Of a stretch of DNA of 64,000 nucleotides, positions 42,156-54,032 are shown in pieces (position 1 is the stretch's first letter; each line of letters opens with the position of its first letter). Source of the DNA: AC-56 sp963798705. Its GTDB lineage: Bacteria; Actinomycetota; Thermoleophilia; Solirubrobacterales; 70-9. The notes under the pieces are model-generated. The model did not search any database. It was not told the DNA's origin and saw only the letters and a program-made list of their open reading frames with translations. Location: assembly GCA_963798705.1 (NCBI GenBank), contig CAWCTW010000005.1:124001-188000 (forward strand), given 5' to 3'. A program made the translations under genes and the position numbers.

Positions 42156-43112
42156 ATGGACCTCTCCGTAGCCTTTCTCGGCACCGGCGGCTCGGTGCCG
42201 ACCGCACGGCGGGCCACTGCGTGCCTGCTCGCCCGGATCGGGGGCGACCGCATCATGTTCGACTGCGGCGAGGGATCGCAGCGCCAGATGCAGCGCTCGA
42301 CCGGGCTCGTGCAGCTCGACCAGATCTACCTCACGCACTACCACGCCGACCATTACCTCGGCCTGCCCGGCCTGCTCAAGACCTACGATCTCCAGTCGCG
42401 CGAGCGGCCGCTTCGCATCGTCGGCCCGCGCGGTCTCCTCGGGCTCTTCTCGGTTCTGGGACGGATCTTCGGCAAGCTCAGCTACGACGTCGAGCTCGTG
42501 GAGCTCGCCGAGGGCGATGCCGTGAGCCACGACGGATACGAGGTCCGCTCATTCGCGGTCGAGCACCGGATGCGCGCGCTGGGCTATGCGCTCGTCGAGG
42601 ACGAGCGGCCCGGTCGCTTCGACCCCGAGGCCGCGGCTCGGCTCGGCGTCAAGGCGGGCCCGGACTTCAGCCGCCTGCAGGCCGGCGAGGAGGTTCGCGG
42701 TACGGATGGGCCGGTGGGCCCCGAGCAGGTGATGGGGCCCGCCCGTGCGGGCCGCAAGCTGGTCGTCACGGGCGACACCGCGCCCTGCGAAATGACCCGC
42801 GTCGCGGCGCACGAAGCTGAGCTCCTCGTGCACGACGCGAGCTTCGCCGACGAAGAGGTCCAGCGCGCCGCCGAGACGGGCCACTCGACGGCGCGCCAGG
42901 CCGCCGAGCTCGCCCGCGACGCCGGCGTGAAGCTCCTCACCCTCGTTCACATCTCGTCGCGCTACGACGTGCGCGACGTGCTGGCCGAGGCCCGCGACGA
43001 ATTCCCGGCCGCGGCAGCCCCACGCGACTTCGACGTCGTCGAGATCCCGTTCCCCGAGCGGGGCGAGCCGCGGCTGATCGAGAACGGCGCCCGGATCGAG
43101 GCGCCCGCCTGA
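42156..43112 (+). CDS. rnz: Ribonuclease Z-like MBL protein
   Basis: Matures tRNA 3' ends endonucleolytically. The 318-residue protein starts LSVAFLGTGGSVPTARR and has CGEGSQRQM, as in RNase Z. Metal site: THYHADHYLG (HxHxDH), VTGDTAPC and VHISSRY. In most relatives the first motif reads THFHGDH, so the Tyr and Ala are mild variants. ATG 42156 was chosen over the GTG 6 nt before. It lies opposite the tRNA-Arg gene. Confidence 0.9.
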   Translation: MDLSVAFLGTGGSVPTARRATACLLARIGGDRIMFDCGEGSQRQMQRSTGLVQLDQIYLTHYHADHYLGLPGLLKTYDLQSRERPLRIVGPRGLLGLFSVLGRIFGKLSYDVELVELAEGDAVSHDGYEVRSFAVEHRMRALGYALVEDERPGRFDPEAAARLGVKAGPDFSRLQAGEEVRGTDGPVGPEQVMGPARAGRKLVVTGDTAPCEMTRVAAHEAELLVHDASFADEEVQRAAETGHSTARQAAELARDAGVKLLTLVHISSRYDVRDVLAEARDEFPAAAAPRDFDVVEIPFPERGEPRLIENGARIEAPA

Positions 43113-43213
43113 TGACCTGAGTTCGAAGTGCGGCTTCACCTACCCGAGTGGCCGGGCGTGGTCAGGCGCAGCCAGACGCCGGGAAGGTACGCCCGAACGG
43201 ACAACTCAGGTCA
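43113..43213. repeat. Intergenic element bounded by an 11-bp inverted repeat
   Basis: TGACCTGAGTT (43113-43123) and AACTCAGGTCA (43203-43213) exactly bound the 101 bp gap between the convergent rnz and hydrolase stops. Inside, cgggcgt and acgcccg pair again. It may be a shared terminator or a small repeat insertion. Confidence 0.5.
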
Positions 43214-44104
43214 CTAGCCCAGCGGTGCCGCCAGGTCGGTGACCGCGTTGACGAGCGGGATCGCCTGATCCTCCTGCGGGAAGTGCTTGGCAGGCAGGAG
43301 AATGGGATCGGTCACCTCGAGCGCCTCCTGGGCGAGCCGCAGCTGGTCGAGCCCCAGGGCCGGATCTCGCTCGCCCCACACGATCCGCGCGGGGTAGGGC
43401 CGCTCGGCCAGTCCCTCCCACAGGAAGCGCTGCTTCTCCTCGGTCAGCTCGAAGCCCCGCATGATCCGGAGGAAGGCCCTGCCGCCGTCGGCGCGCTTCA
43501 GCAGGAAGTAGTACGCGTAGGCCTCCCTGCGCGGCGTTGCGGCGCGATTGGCGATCGCCCGCAGATACATGAGCTGCGACATCAAAAACGGGCGCAGGGC
43601 GGCCAGCCAGGCCTCCCCGATGCCCCTGATGGCGAATGGCTGCATCGACCAGGGGCGGTGGAAGTCGGCGATGCCGAGCATGGTGTTGAGGGCGGTCAGC
43701 GACAGCACCCGATCCGGGTTCCGCACGGCCCACTCGCAGGCGATCGGGCCGCCGATGTCGTGCACCACCAGGTGGCAGCGATCGATGCCGAGCGCATCGA
43801 TCGCATCGCCCATCCACCGCGACAGTCCCGACCAGGAGTAGTCGAAGTCCTCGGGCCGATCGGCAAGGCCCAGGCCGGGGAAGTCGAACGCCACGGCGCG
43901 CAAGCCCTGCTGCGCGAGCGCCGGGATCATCTTGCGGTAGAGGAACGAGCTGGAGGGCACGCCGTGCACGAGCACGACCGCCGAGCCCATACCGACGGAC
44001 GGGGGCTGATCGCGAACGAAGCTGGTCACCCCGCCGGCGTCGAATCGCCTTCCCGCCGCCTGGTGGATCTCGATCGCCTCGCGTGTCGCGTCCGGGACGC
44101 GCAT
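43214..44104 (-). CDS. Alpha/beta hydrolase, haloalkane-dehalogenase-like
   Basis: A 296-residue alpha/beta hydrolase. The oxyanion loop is LVHGVPSSSFLYRKMI. The nucleophile elbow VHDIGGPIACEWAV has Asp in place of Ser, as in haloalkane dehalogenases and epoxide hydrolases. The acid is in WGERDPALG and the catalytic His in PAKHFPQED. FPGLGLADRP is also typical. The substrate is not deducible. The start ATG at 44104 is followed by MRVPDATREAIEIH. Confidence 0.87.
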   Translation of the reverse strand: MRVPDATREAIEIHQAAGRRFDAGGVTSFVRDQPPSVGMGSAVVLVHGVPSSSFLYRKMIPALAQQGLRAVAFDFPGLGLADRPEDFDYSWSGLSRWMGDAIDALGIDRCHLVVHDIGGPIACEWAVRNPDRVLSLTALNTMLGIADFHRPWSMQPFAIRGIGEAWLAALRPFLMSQLMYLRAIANRAATPRREAYAYYFLLKRADGGRAFLRIMRGFELTEEKQRFLWEGLAERPYPARIVWGERDPALGLDQLRLAQEALEVTDPILLPAKHFPQEDQAIPLVNAVTDLAAPLG

Positions 44105-44246
44105 GCTGTGCCTTTGTAACGCATTACGTCCCGGTGGGGTCGGACCCCGGTGCTAAGCTCGCGCGGCCTGTGAGTGCGGCGACCCTGTCACCGCAGCAGC
44201 AGGTGAGGCGGTGAAGCCGCCGCAGGAGATTTCTCCTTTAACCCGG

Positions 44247-44265
44247 TCCGGAGAGGCCAGGAAGG
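44247..44265 (+). promoter_or_regulatory. PyrR-binding RNA motif in the pyr leader
   Basis: tccggagaggccaggaagg fits the conserved PyrR-binding loop (UCCnGnGAGGYnnnnAAGG). Its 3' part is the SD (aggaagggg) of pyrR itself, whose TTG follows at 44272. Binding of PyrR-UMP would therefore hide the ribosome site, i.e. translational repression as described for mycobacteria. A hairpin aggaga-tt-tctcct (44224-44237) precedes it. Confidence 0.8.
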
Positions 44266-44271
44266 GGCGAG

Positions 44272-44835
44272 TTGCAAAGCGATACGGACAAGGTCGTCCT
44301 CGACCATGACGATCTGCGCCGCACCCTGGTGCGCGTCGCGCACGAGATCGTCGAGAAGAATCCGGGCTCCGAGCGCATCGCGCTGGTCGGCATCCACACT
44401 CGCGGGGCGGTCCTGGGCGAGCGGCTTCACGCGCTGGTCGGTGAGCTCACGGGATCAGAGGTTCCGTTCGGGGACCTCGACATCTCCTTCTACCGCGACG
44501 ACGTCAACGCACGCGACCCCGGCGCCCAGCCGGTGGTCCACGCCTCGCATCTCGACTTCGACCTCGACGATCGCATCGTGGTGCTCGTCGACGACGTCCT
44601 CTTCACGGGCCGGACCGTCAGAGCCGCGATCGACGCGCTCTTCGACTATGGCCGCCCCGAAAAGGTCCAGCTCGCCGTCCTGGTGGACCGGGGGCACCGC
44701 GAGCTTCCCATCCGCCCCGACTACGTGGGCAAGAATCTCCCGACGTCGCGATCGGAGCGCGTCTATGTTCGCGTCGAGGAGCTGGACGGCCTGGACGAGG
44801 TCATGATCGCGAGCTCGGTTGAGGCGAAGCGATGA
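44272..44835 (+). CDS. pyrR: Bifunctional pyr operon regulator/uracil phosphoribosyltransferase PyrR
   Basis: An RNA-binding regulator of pyrimidine genes that senses UMP/UTP and can also make UMP from uracil. The 187-residue chain has the PRPP motif VVLVDDVLFTGRTVRAAIDAL-type block at about 105, VGIHTRGAVLGERL and FYRDDVN. The TTG start with SD aggaagggg overlaps the PyrR-binding motif, indicating autoregulation. Overlaps pyrB by ATGA. Confidence 0.96.
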   Translation: MQSDTDKVVLDHDDLRRTLVRVAHEIVEKNPGSERIALVGIHTRGAVLGERLHALVGELTGSEVPFGDLDISFYRDDVNARDPGAQPVVHASHLDFDLDDRIVVLVDDVLFTGRTVRAAIDALFDYGRPEKVQLAVLVDRGHRELPIRPDYVGKNLPTSRSERVYVRVEELDGLDEVMIASSVEAKR

Positions 44836-45803
44836 GGCACCTGCTCGCGATCGGCGACCTGGAGCGGCCCGACATCGAGCGCATCATGGAGCGCGCCGAG
44901 GGCTTCGCGGAGGTCGGCCGGCGCGACATCAAGAAGGTTCCGACGCTCCGCGGGCGGACGATCGTGAACCTCTTCTACGAGTCCAGCACTCGCACGAGCT
45001 CCTCGTTCGAGCTCGCGGCCAAGCGCCTGTCCGCCGACGTCGTATCGGTCAAGTCGGCCGGCTCGTCGGTCGACAAGGGCGAATCCCTGAAGGACACGAT
45101 CGCCACTCTGGGAGCCTACGGGCCGGAGGCGATCGTCATCCGCTCCCCGCACGCGGGCGCAGCCGAGCTGGTGGCGCGGTGGAGCGACGCGTCGGTCGTC
45201 AACGCCGGCGACGGCAAGCACGAGCATCCAAGTCAGGCGCTCCTCGACACCTACACGCTGCGTCGCCGGCTCGGCACGCTGGAGGGCAAGCGGATCTGGA
45301 TCGTCGGCGATGTCCTGCACAGCCGCGTCGCGCGCTCCAACGTCCTCGCCTTCCGCATGATGGGGGCGGAGGTCACGGTTTGCGGGCCGCCCACTCTCAT
45401 CCCCCGCGACATCGAGGCCGCCCTGGGATGCCGGGTCTCCTACGAGCTCGACGGCCTGGAGGAGGCCGACGTCGTCTACGCGCTCCGCCTGCAGCGCGAG
45501 CGGATGCGGGAGTCGTTCGTGCCCTCGATACGCGAGTACGCCGCCCACTACCAGATCGACTCGCGTCGCCTCGGCCCGCGGCAGCTGCTGATGCACCCGG
45601 GGCCGGTCAACCGCGGCGTCGAGCTGTCGGGCGAGGCGCTCGACGGGCCCAACTCGCTGGTCACCGAGCAGGTCGAGAGCGGGCTGGTCGTCCGCATGGC
45701 GATCCTCTACGAGCTTCTGACCGGCGGCCGGCCCCGTCCCGACGAGCGCTCCGGAGAGGAGAACGACGTCACCGATCCCACTCCCATCCGGGAGCCCGCG
45801 TGA
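44832..45803 (+). CDS. pyrB: Aspartate carbamoyltransferase catalytic subunit
   Basis: Forms N-carbamoyl-aspartate from carbamoyl phosphate and aspartate, the committed step of pyrimidine synthesis. 323 residues. FYESSTRTSSSFELAAKRL is the carbamoyl phosphate site, KHEHPSQALLDTYTL the second motif and MHPGPVNRGVEL the C-terminal aspartate loop. No PyrI partner is seen, as usual for actinobacteria. Coupled to pyrR and pyrC by 4-bp overlaps. Confidence 0.97.
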   Translation: MRHLLAIGDLERPDIERIMERAEGFAEVGRRDIKKVPTLRGRTIVNLFYESSTRTSSSFELAAKRLSADVVSVKSAGSSVDKGESLKDTIATLGAYGPEAIVIRSPHAGAAELVARWSDASVVNAGDGKHEHPSQALLDTYTLRRRLGTLEGKRIWIVGDVLHSRVARSNVLAFRMMGAEVTVCGPPTLIPRDIEAALGCRVSYELDGLEEADVVYALRLQRERMRESFVPSIREYAAHYQIDSRRLGPRQLLMHPGPVNRGVELSGEALDGPNSLVTEQVESGLVVRMAILYELLTGGRPRPDERSGEENDVTDPTPIREPA

Positions 45804-47182
45804 ACGAGGCGCGATCCATCTCATCGCTCGACTGGCGCGGCGCCGGTGGCTCCGCGGGCGAGCTCGTCCTGCGCCGCGCCACCGTGCTCGATCCCCGCGC
45901 CGGCATCGACGGCGTCTACGACGTCGTGATCCGCGCTGGGGAGATCGCCGCGCTTGCCGCCCCCGGAAGCGCCGATGGGCCCGGGGAGGTGGTCGACGCC
46001 GAGGGCAAGCAGGCGTTTCCGGCGTTCGTCGACCCGCACGTTCACCTGCGAGTGCCCGGCGACGAGGACGAGGAGGTCATCGAGACCGGCACGCGCGCCG
46101 CGGCGGCGGGCGGCTACTGCGGCGTGCTCGCGATGGCCAACACCTCACCGCCGGTCGATACGGCCGCGGACATCGTGGCGCTGCGCGAGCGGGCCGCCGG
46201 GGACGCCTCGGTCCCAGCCGGGTTCCTCGGCACCGTGACCCGCGGCCTCGAGGGTTGCGAGCTGACCGAGATGGCCGACCTTCGCGACGCGGGGGCGGTC
46301 GGGTTCTCCGACGACGGCCTGCCGATCGCGAACGCGAGACTCATGCGGCGAGCTCTGCAGTATCAGCACCTGGTCGGGGCCAACATCGCGCTCCACGAGG
46401 AGGATCACGACCTCTCGCGGCCGGCCGGGGCGCACGCTCCCCACCTCGGCGGCGTGATGCATGAGGGCGTCGTGTCCGCGGCGCTCGGCCTCGCGGGCGT
46501 CCCATCCGTGGCCGAGTCCACGATGATCGCGCGCGATGCGGCGCTCGCGGACTACGAGGACGCCCGCATCCACGTCCAGCACCTGTCCGCGCGCGAGTCG
46601 GTGGAGGCGGTGGCGGCGGCCAAGGACGCCGGCGTCCGCATCACCTGCGAGGCGACGCCCCACCATCTCGTGCTCACCGACGAGGAGGTCAGGTCGCTCG
46701 ACTCGCGCTTCAAGATGAATCCGCCGCTGCGCTCCGACGACGACCGCCTGGCAATTCTCGAGGGGCTGCGATCGGGCGTGATCGACTGCGTCGCGACCGA
46801 CCACGCGCCACACGTCGCCGAGGAGAAGGAGGTGCCCTTCGAGGAGGCGGCGATGGGGGTCACGGGGCTGGAGACGGCATTCGCGGCGCTGCACTCGGAG
46901 CTCGTCCTGGCGGGGGTTCTCGAACTCGGCGTCCTCGTCGAGCGCATGAGCGCCGGTGCGGCCCCGTTCGGCTTCCAGCCGCCGGGCATGGCACCGGGCT
47001 CGGAGGCCAGCATCGTGCTGTTCGACCCGGAGTGCGAGTGGGAGGCGGGCGCCGACGGCTGGGAGAGCCGATCGGGCAACTCCTGCTTCGCCGGGCGCCG
47101 CCTTCGCGGCCGGGTCGTGATGACGGTCGTCGCCGGCCAGGTCGTCTACCGGCAGCGGAGCTTCGCGATGGGCGTCGCGTGA
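45800..47182 (+). CDS. pyrC: Dihydroorotase
   Basis: A zinc amidohydrolase that cyclises carbamoyl-aspartate. 460 residues of the class I type. FVDPHVHLRVPGDEDEEVIE has the first metal histidines, later ones are in IALHEEDHDLS and VQHLSA, and the catalytic Asp is in CVATDHAPH. The GTG at 45800 overlaps the pyrB stop and the end overlaps the next gene by 4 bp, so the operon is tightly packed. Confidence 0.96.
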   Translation: MNEARSISSLDWRGAGGSAGELVLRRATVLDPRAGIDGVYDVVIRAGEIAALAAPGSADGPGEVVDAEGKQAFPAFVDPHVHLRVPGDEDEEVIETGTRAAAAGGYCGVLAMANTSPPVDTAADIVALRERAAGDASVPAGFLGTVTRGLEGCELTEMADLRDAGAVGFSDDGLPIANARLMRRALQYQHLVGANIALHEEDHDLSRPAGAHAPHLGGVMHEGVVSAALGLAGVPSVAESTMIARDAALADYEDARIHVQHLSARESVEAVAAAKDAGVRITCEATPHHLVLTDEEVRSLDSRFKMNPPLRSDDDRLAILEGLRSGVIDCVATDHAPHVAEEKEVPFEEAAMGVTGLETAFAALHSELVLAGVLELGVLVERMSAGAAPFGFQPPGMAPGSEASIVLFDPECEWEAGADGWESRSGNSCFAGRRLRGRVVMTVVAGQVVYRQRSFAMGVA

Positions 47183-47742
47183 CGCTCGCGAAGCTCGACC
47201 GAGGCCGGGTCGCGCTCGTTGTCATCGACGTGCAGGAGGCGTTCCGGAAGGCCGTGCCCGCGTTCGACGACGTCGCCCGTGGCGCCGCGGCGCTGATCCG
47301 GGGTGCCGAGGCCGTCGACGTGCCGATCGTGGTCACCGAGCAGTACCCGAAGGGCCTGGGCCACACCGTCCCCGAGGTCGCCGAGCGCCTTCCCCGGGGC
47401 GTCGAGCCGCTCGAGAAGGTGTGCTTCTCCGCGCCTGAGGCGGAGGGCTTCGACCTCGCGGGCCGGGACCAGGCGCTCGTGTGCGGGATCGAGGCCCACG
47501 TCTGCGTCAACCAGACGGTCCTGGACCTCCTCGACGATGGCATCGAGGTCCACGTCGCGATCGACGCCGTGGGATCGCGGTTCGAGGAGAGCAAGGGGAT
47601 CGGGATCGAGAAGGCGAGGCGGGCCGGGGCCGTGATCACCAACGTCGAGACGGCGCTGTTCGAGCTGGTCGGCCGCGCCGGCACCGACGAGTTCAAGGAG
47701 ATCCAGAGGGTGGTCCTCGACTACGCGCCCAATCCGGCATGA
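47179..47742 (+). CDS. Isochorismatase-like hydrolase inside the pyr operon
   Basis: A 187-residue cysteine hydrolase of the isochorismatase superfamily (nicotinamidase, RutB, isochorismatase). Catalytic triad: Asp in VVIDVQEAF, Lys in PLEKVCFSA and Cys in CGIEAHVCVNQTVLDLLD. The cis-peptide region is as expected. It overlaps pyrC and carA by 4 bp each and so is translated with the pathway. RutB of this superfamily cleaves a carbamate-type pyrimidine breakdown product, so a role in removing a by-product of carbamoyl or ureido chemistry is plausible but unproven. Confidence 0.88.
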   Translation: MTLAKLDRGRVALVVIDVQEAFRKAVPAFDDVARGAAALIRGAEAVDVPIVVTEQYPKGLGHTVPEVAERLPRGVEPLEKVCFSAPEAEGFDLAGRDQALVCGIEAHVCVNQTVLDLLDDGIEVHVAIDAVGSRFEESKGIGIEKARRAGAVITNVETALFELVGRAGTDEFKEIQRVVLDYAPNPA

Positions 47743-48932
47743 GCGGCGAGGGCGCCCAGGCCACCGGTTACGTGCTCCTGGAGGACGGTGCGCGCTTCGA
47801 GGGACGGCTGCACGGCGCGACCGAGGAGCTCGCCACCGGCGAGGTCGTCTTCAACACCTCCATGACGGGCTATCAGGAGGCGGTCACCGACCCCTCCTAC
47901 GCCGGCCAGATCATCGCCTTCACCTACCCGCTGATCGGCAACTACGGCGTTGCTGCGGCGGCGATGGAGTCCGACCGGATCCACGCCCGCGGTGTGATCA
48001 TGCGGGAGGCCAAGAATCACCGTGCGGCGATTTCGCCTGACATGCCAGTTCCGGGGCTAGGGCCCCTCACTGGAGCACCCGAAGATTCGGCCGAGGCCGA
48101 TGGTGGCTGGATCGACTGGATCGAGGACTGCGGCGTCGTCGGAATCGACGGCGTCGACACCCGCGCGCTGGTTCGCCACATCCGCGACCGGGGAGCCATG
48201 CGCGGGGGGATCTTTCCAGCTTCGCTTCCGGATGCCGAGGCGCGGCAACGTGTCGATGCGGAGCCGTCGATGGACGGTGCCGATCTGGCGCGCGAGGTGA
48301 CCTCGGCCGAGCCCGCCGAGCTCGCCGGCGACGGGCCGCACGTGGTCGGGATCGATACCGGGATCAAGCTCTCGATCCTCCGCCAGCTTCGCGAGCGGGG
48401 CTGCCGGATCACGTTGCTGCCGTGCACCACGGGCCCCGACGAGATCCTCGATCACGACCCGGATCTGGTCTTCCTGGCCAACGGCCCCGGCGATCCGGCG
48501 GCCCTGGGATATGTCGTGGAGGCGGTCCGGGACCTGGTCGGCAAGCGCCCCGTCGTCGGCATCTGCCTGGGCCACCAGCTTCTATGCCGCGCCGTCGGCC
48601 TCGAGACCTTCAAGCTGCCCTTCGGGCACCGCGGGGCAAACCACCCGGTCAAGGATCTCGAGACCGGGCGGATCGAGATCACCTCCCAGAACCACGGGTT
48701 CGCCGTTCAGGGCCCGGCCGGTGAGACGCGCATCGAGGTCGACGCGCCGGTGCGGTGGGAGACCGAGTTCGGGGCGGCCGAGCTCTCCCACCTCAACCTC
48801 TACGACCGGACCGTCGAGGGGTTGGTGCTGAAGGACGTGCCGGGGGCCACCGTCCAGTACCACCCGGAGGCCGGCCCCGGCCCGCACGACGCCCGCCACC
48901 TGTTCGACCGCTTCGTGGAGCTGGCCGCATGA
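47739..48932 (+). CDS. carA: Carbamoyl phosphate synthase small subunit
   Basis: The glutaminase subunit that sends ammonia to CarB. 397 residues. The N-terminal domain has VLLEDGARFEGRLHGA and FNTSMTGYQEAVTDPSYAGQ. The class I amidotransferase part has IDTGIKLSILRQL, FLANGPGDPA, the nucleophile Cys in GICLGHQLLCRA, and the His-Glu of YHPEAGPGPHD. ATG overlaps the preceding stop by 4 bp. Confidence 0.97.
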   Translation: MSGEGAQATGYVLLEDGARFEGRLHGATEELATGEVVFNTSMTGYQEAVTDPSYAGQIIAFTYPLIGNYGVAAAAMESDRIHARGVIMREAKNHRAAISPDMPVPGLGPLTGAPEDSAEADGGWIDWIEDCGVVGIDGVDTRALVRHIRDRGAMRGGIFPASLPDAEARQRVDAEPSMDGADLAREVTSAEPAELAGDGPHVVGIDTGIKLSILRQLRERGCRITLLPCTTGPDEILDHDPDLVFLANGPGDPAALGYVVEAVRDLVGKRPVVGICLGHQLLCRAVGLETFKLPFGHRGANHPVKDLETGRIEITSQNHGFAVQGPAGETRIEVDAPVRWETEFGAAELSHLNLYDRTVEGLVLKDVPGATVQYHPEAGPGPHDARHLFDRFVELAA

Positions 48933-49067
48933 GGTGGCCGCCACGCGTCCCGCACATGCTCATGGGCGGAACCGGCGTGCGCGACTCCGCCCACTTCTCG
49001 ATCGTCGACGACGACCCGGCGGGCGTGCGCGCCAACCTCGAGCGACGCCTGGCGAGGGAACCCGCTC

Positions 49068-49075
<8 letters not shown>
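48929..49075 (+). CDS. 48-residue ORF between carA and carB
   Basis: An ATG overlaps the carA stop (ATGA, 48929-48932) and the frame runs 48 codons to a TAG that lies 8 bp inside carB. The protein begins MRWPPRVPHMLMGGTGVRDS and continues AHFSIVDDDPAGVRANLERR. The exact two-sided coupling suggests it is translated. It has no recognisable domain. It could be a small subunit linking CarA and CarB, or simply a coupling ORF that carries ribosomes to carB. Confidence 0.55.
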
Positions 49076-52166
<3,091 letters not shown>

Positions 52167-53025
52167 GGACACCACCGACGGGCGGGTGATCGCGCCGCCC
52201 GGCAGACGGCTGTGCGAGATCGTCGAGAACCGGCAGGCGGGCGGCTACCGGATCTTCTCCGCCCTCGACTCCACGGGGCCGGAACCGCGAGCTGGGCAGT
52301 TCTACATGCTCTCCGCGGCCGGCGGATGGGGAGGGCGATCGGGCAGGCCACAGCTGCCGCGGGCCTTCTCCGTCGCCGAGACGACCGTCACGGCTGCGGG
52401 ACTGCGGCTGGACTTCCTGGTCGAGGACGTCGGCCCGGGCACCGGGCGCCTCGCCGCCTTGCGATCGGGCGAGGATCTGTGGGTGACGGGTCCGCTGGGC
52501 CGGCCGTTCTCGCGGCCGCGGGAGCTCGCGCCGGCGATCTCGGGCGCCATCCTGGTGGGGGGAGGGATCGGCCTGGCCCCGCTCGCCATCCTGCGTCGCC
52601 AGCTCGCCGAGCGCAGCGTGCCGCTGCGCACCCTCCTCGGATTCAGGGATCGCGAGCACTCGGGCGGGGTGGATGAGCTCTTCGCCTGCTGTGAGGTTCG
52701 CCTCGCGAGCGAGGACGGCCACGTCGGCCATCGTGGGTACGTCACCGACCTGCTGGCCGTGTTGCTGGAGGGAGACGACGCACGGAGCGCCGCCGTGTAC
52801 GCCTGCGGCCCCCCGGCCATGCTCGAGGCGGTCCGGGCGCTGTGCGTCGAGCGCGGCGTGGCCGCCGAACTTGCAATGGAGGCCCCGATGGCGTGTGGGT
52901 TCGGCGCCTGCTTCGGCTGCGCGGTGCCCCTCGCCGCGGGCGGCTACATGCGGCTGTGCACGGACGGTCCGGTCGTCGGCGCCGCGGAGATCGAGACGGC
53001 CCTCGTGCCGGGGTCGGGGCACTGA

Positions 53026-53955
53026 GTGGACCTGAGCGTCGAGATCGCCGGCCTCGAGCTGGAGCACCCGTTGCTGAACGGCTCCGGGACCTTCGACGCG
53101 ATCGCGGCCCGCCGTGCGTTCGGCGACGCCCTGCTGGACGAGTTTCCCTTCTCGATGTTCGTCTCGAAGACGATCACACCCGAGCCGCGGACCGGAAATC
53201 CGCCCCCGAGGATCTTCGAGACCCCCGCGGGGATGATCAACTCCATCGGGCTGCCGAACAAGGGGCTGGAGGGCTTCTTGGATCAGGACCTGCCCCCCCT
53301 CGCGGAGCTGCCCGTTCCCCTCTGCGTGTCGGTCATGGCGACCAGCCACGGCGAGTTCGCCCGGCTCGTCGAGGGCGTCGCCGGCAGTGACGCGGTCGCG
53401 GCGCTTGAGCTCAACATCTCCTGCCCGAACGTGGAGTCCGGCCTGATCGTGGGCGAGCAGGCGCCCGAGACCCTGTCCCTGCTTCGCGCCGTGCGCCCGA
53501 TCACCCCGAAGCCGCTGATCGTGAAGCTGACCCCGAACGTCGCCGACCCCGCGAGCATCGCCTGCGCGGCGGAGGAGGGGGGCGCCGATGCGATCTCCCT
53601 CGTCAACACGCTGAAGGCGACGGCGGTCGACCCGGAGACCCTCCGCCCGTGGCTTGGAGCGGGACGAGGCGGGCTCTCCGGGCCGGCGATCAGGGCCGTC
53701 GCGCTCGAGCAGGTGCGCGCCGTCGCCGCGTCCGCGTCGATCCCCGTGATCGGCATGGGCGGGATCGAGACGGGCGCCGACGCGCTCTCCTTTCTGGCGG
53801 CCGGGGCGGCTGCGGTCGCGGTCGGCACGGCCAACTTCGGCGACCCGTTGGCCGGAGCGCGGGTTCGGACGGAGCTCGAGTCGGCCCTGGCCGAGAGCGG
53901 ATGCAGCTCGCCGACGGATCTCCGCGGCGGGATGATGACTTCGACCTCAACCTAA
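53026..53955 (+). CDS. pyrD: Dihydroorotate dehydrogenase, class 1B
   Basis: An FMN enzyme oxidising dihydroorotate to orotate as a PyrD-PyrK heterotetramer. 309 residues. NGSGTFDAIAARRAFGD opens it, NISCPNVESG holds the active-site Cys typical of class 1, VKLTPNVADP and IGMGGIETGADALSFL bind FMN phosphate. GTG 53026 directly abuts the pyrK stop. The operon contains no pyrF. Confidence 0.96.
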   Translation: MDLSVEIAGLELEHPLLNGSGTFDAIAARRAFGDALLDEFPFSMFVSKTITPEPRTGNPPPRIFETPAGMINSIGLPNKGLEGFLDQDLPPLAELPVPLCVSVMATSHGEFARLVEGVAGSDAVAALELNISCPNVESGLIVGEQAPETLSLLRAVRPITPKPLIVKLTPNVADPASIACAAEEGGADAISLVNTLKATAVDPETLRPWLGAGRGGLSGPAIRAVALEQVRAVAASASIPVIGMGGIETGADALSFLAAGAAAVAVGTANFGDPLAGARVRTELESALAESGCSSPTDLRGGMMTSTST

Positions 53956-53993
53956 GGTCGAAGCGAATTTCGTCCGAAAGGGGCGAACTGCCC

Positions 53994-54021
53994 TTGCGCG
54001 CGACGGTGGCGGGCATATAAT
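53994..54021 (+). promoter_or_regulatory. Strong promoter of mihF
   Basis: -35 TTGCGC (53994-53999), 16-bp spacer, perfect -10 TATAAT (54016-54021). Transcription should begin about 7 nt later, only a few bases before the ATG at 54033, so the mihF message is nearly leaderless. Confidence 0.75.
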
Positions 54022-54032
54022 CGCCGCCGCCG

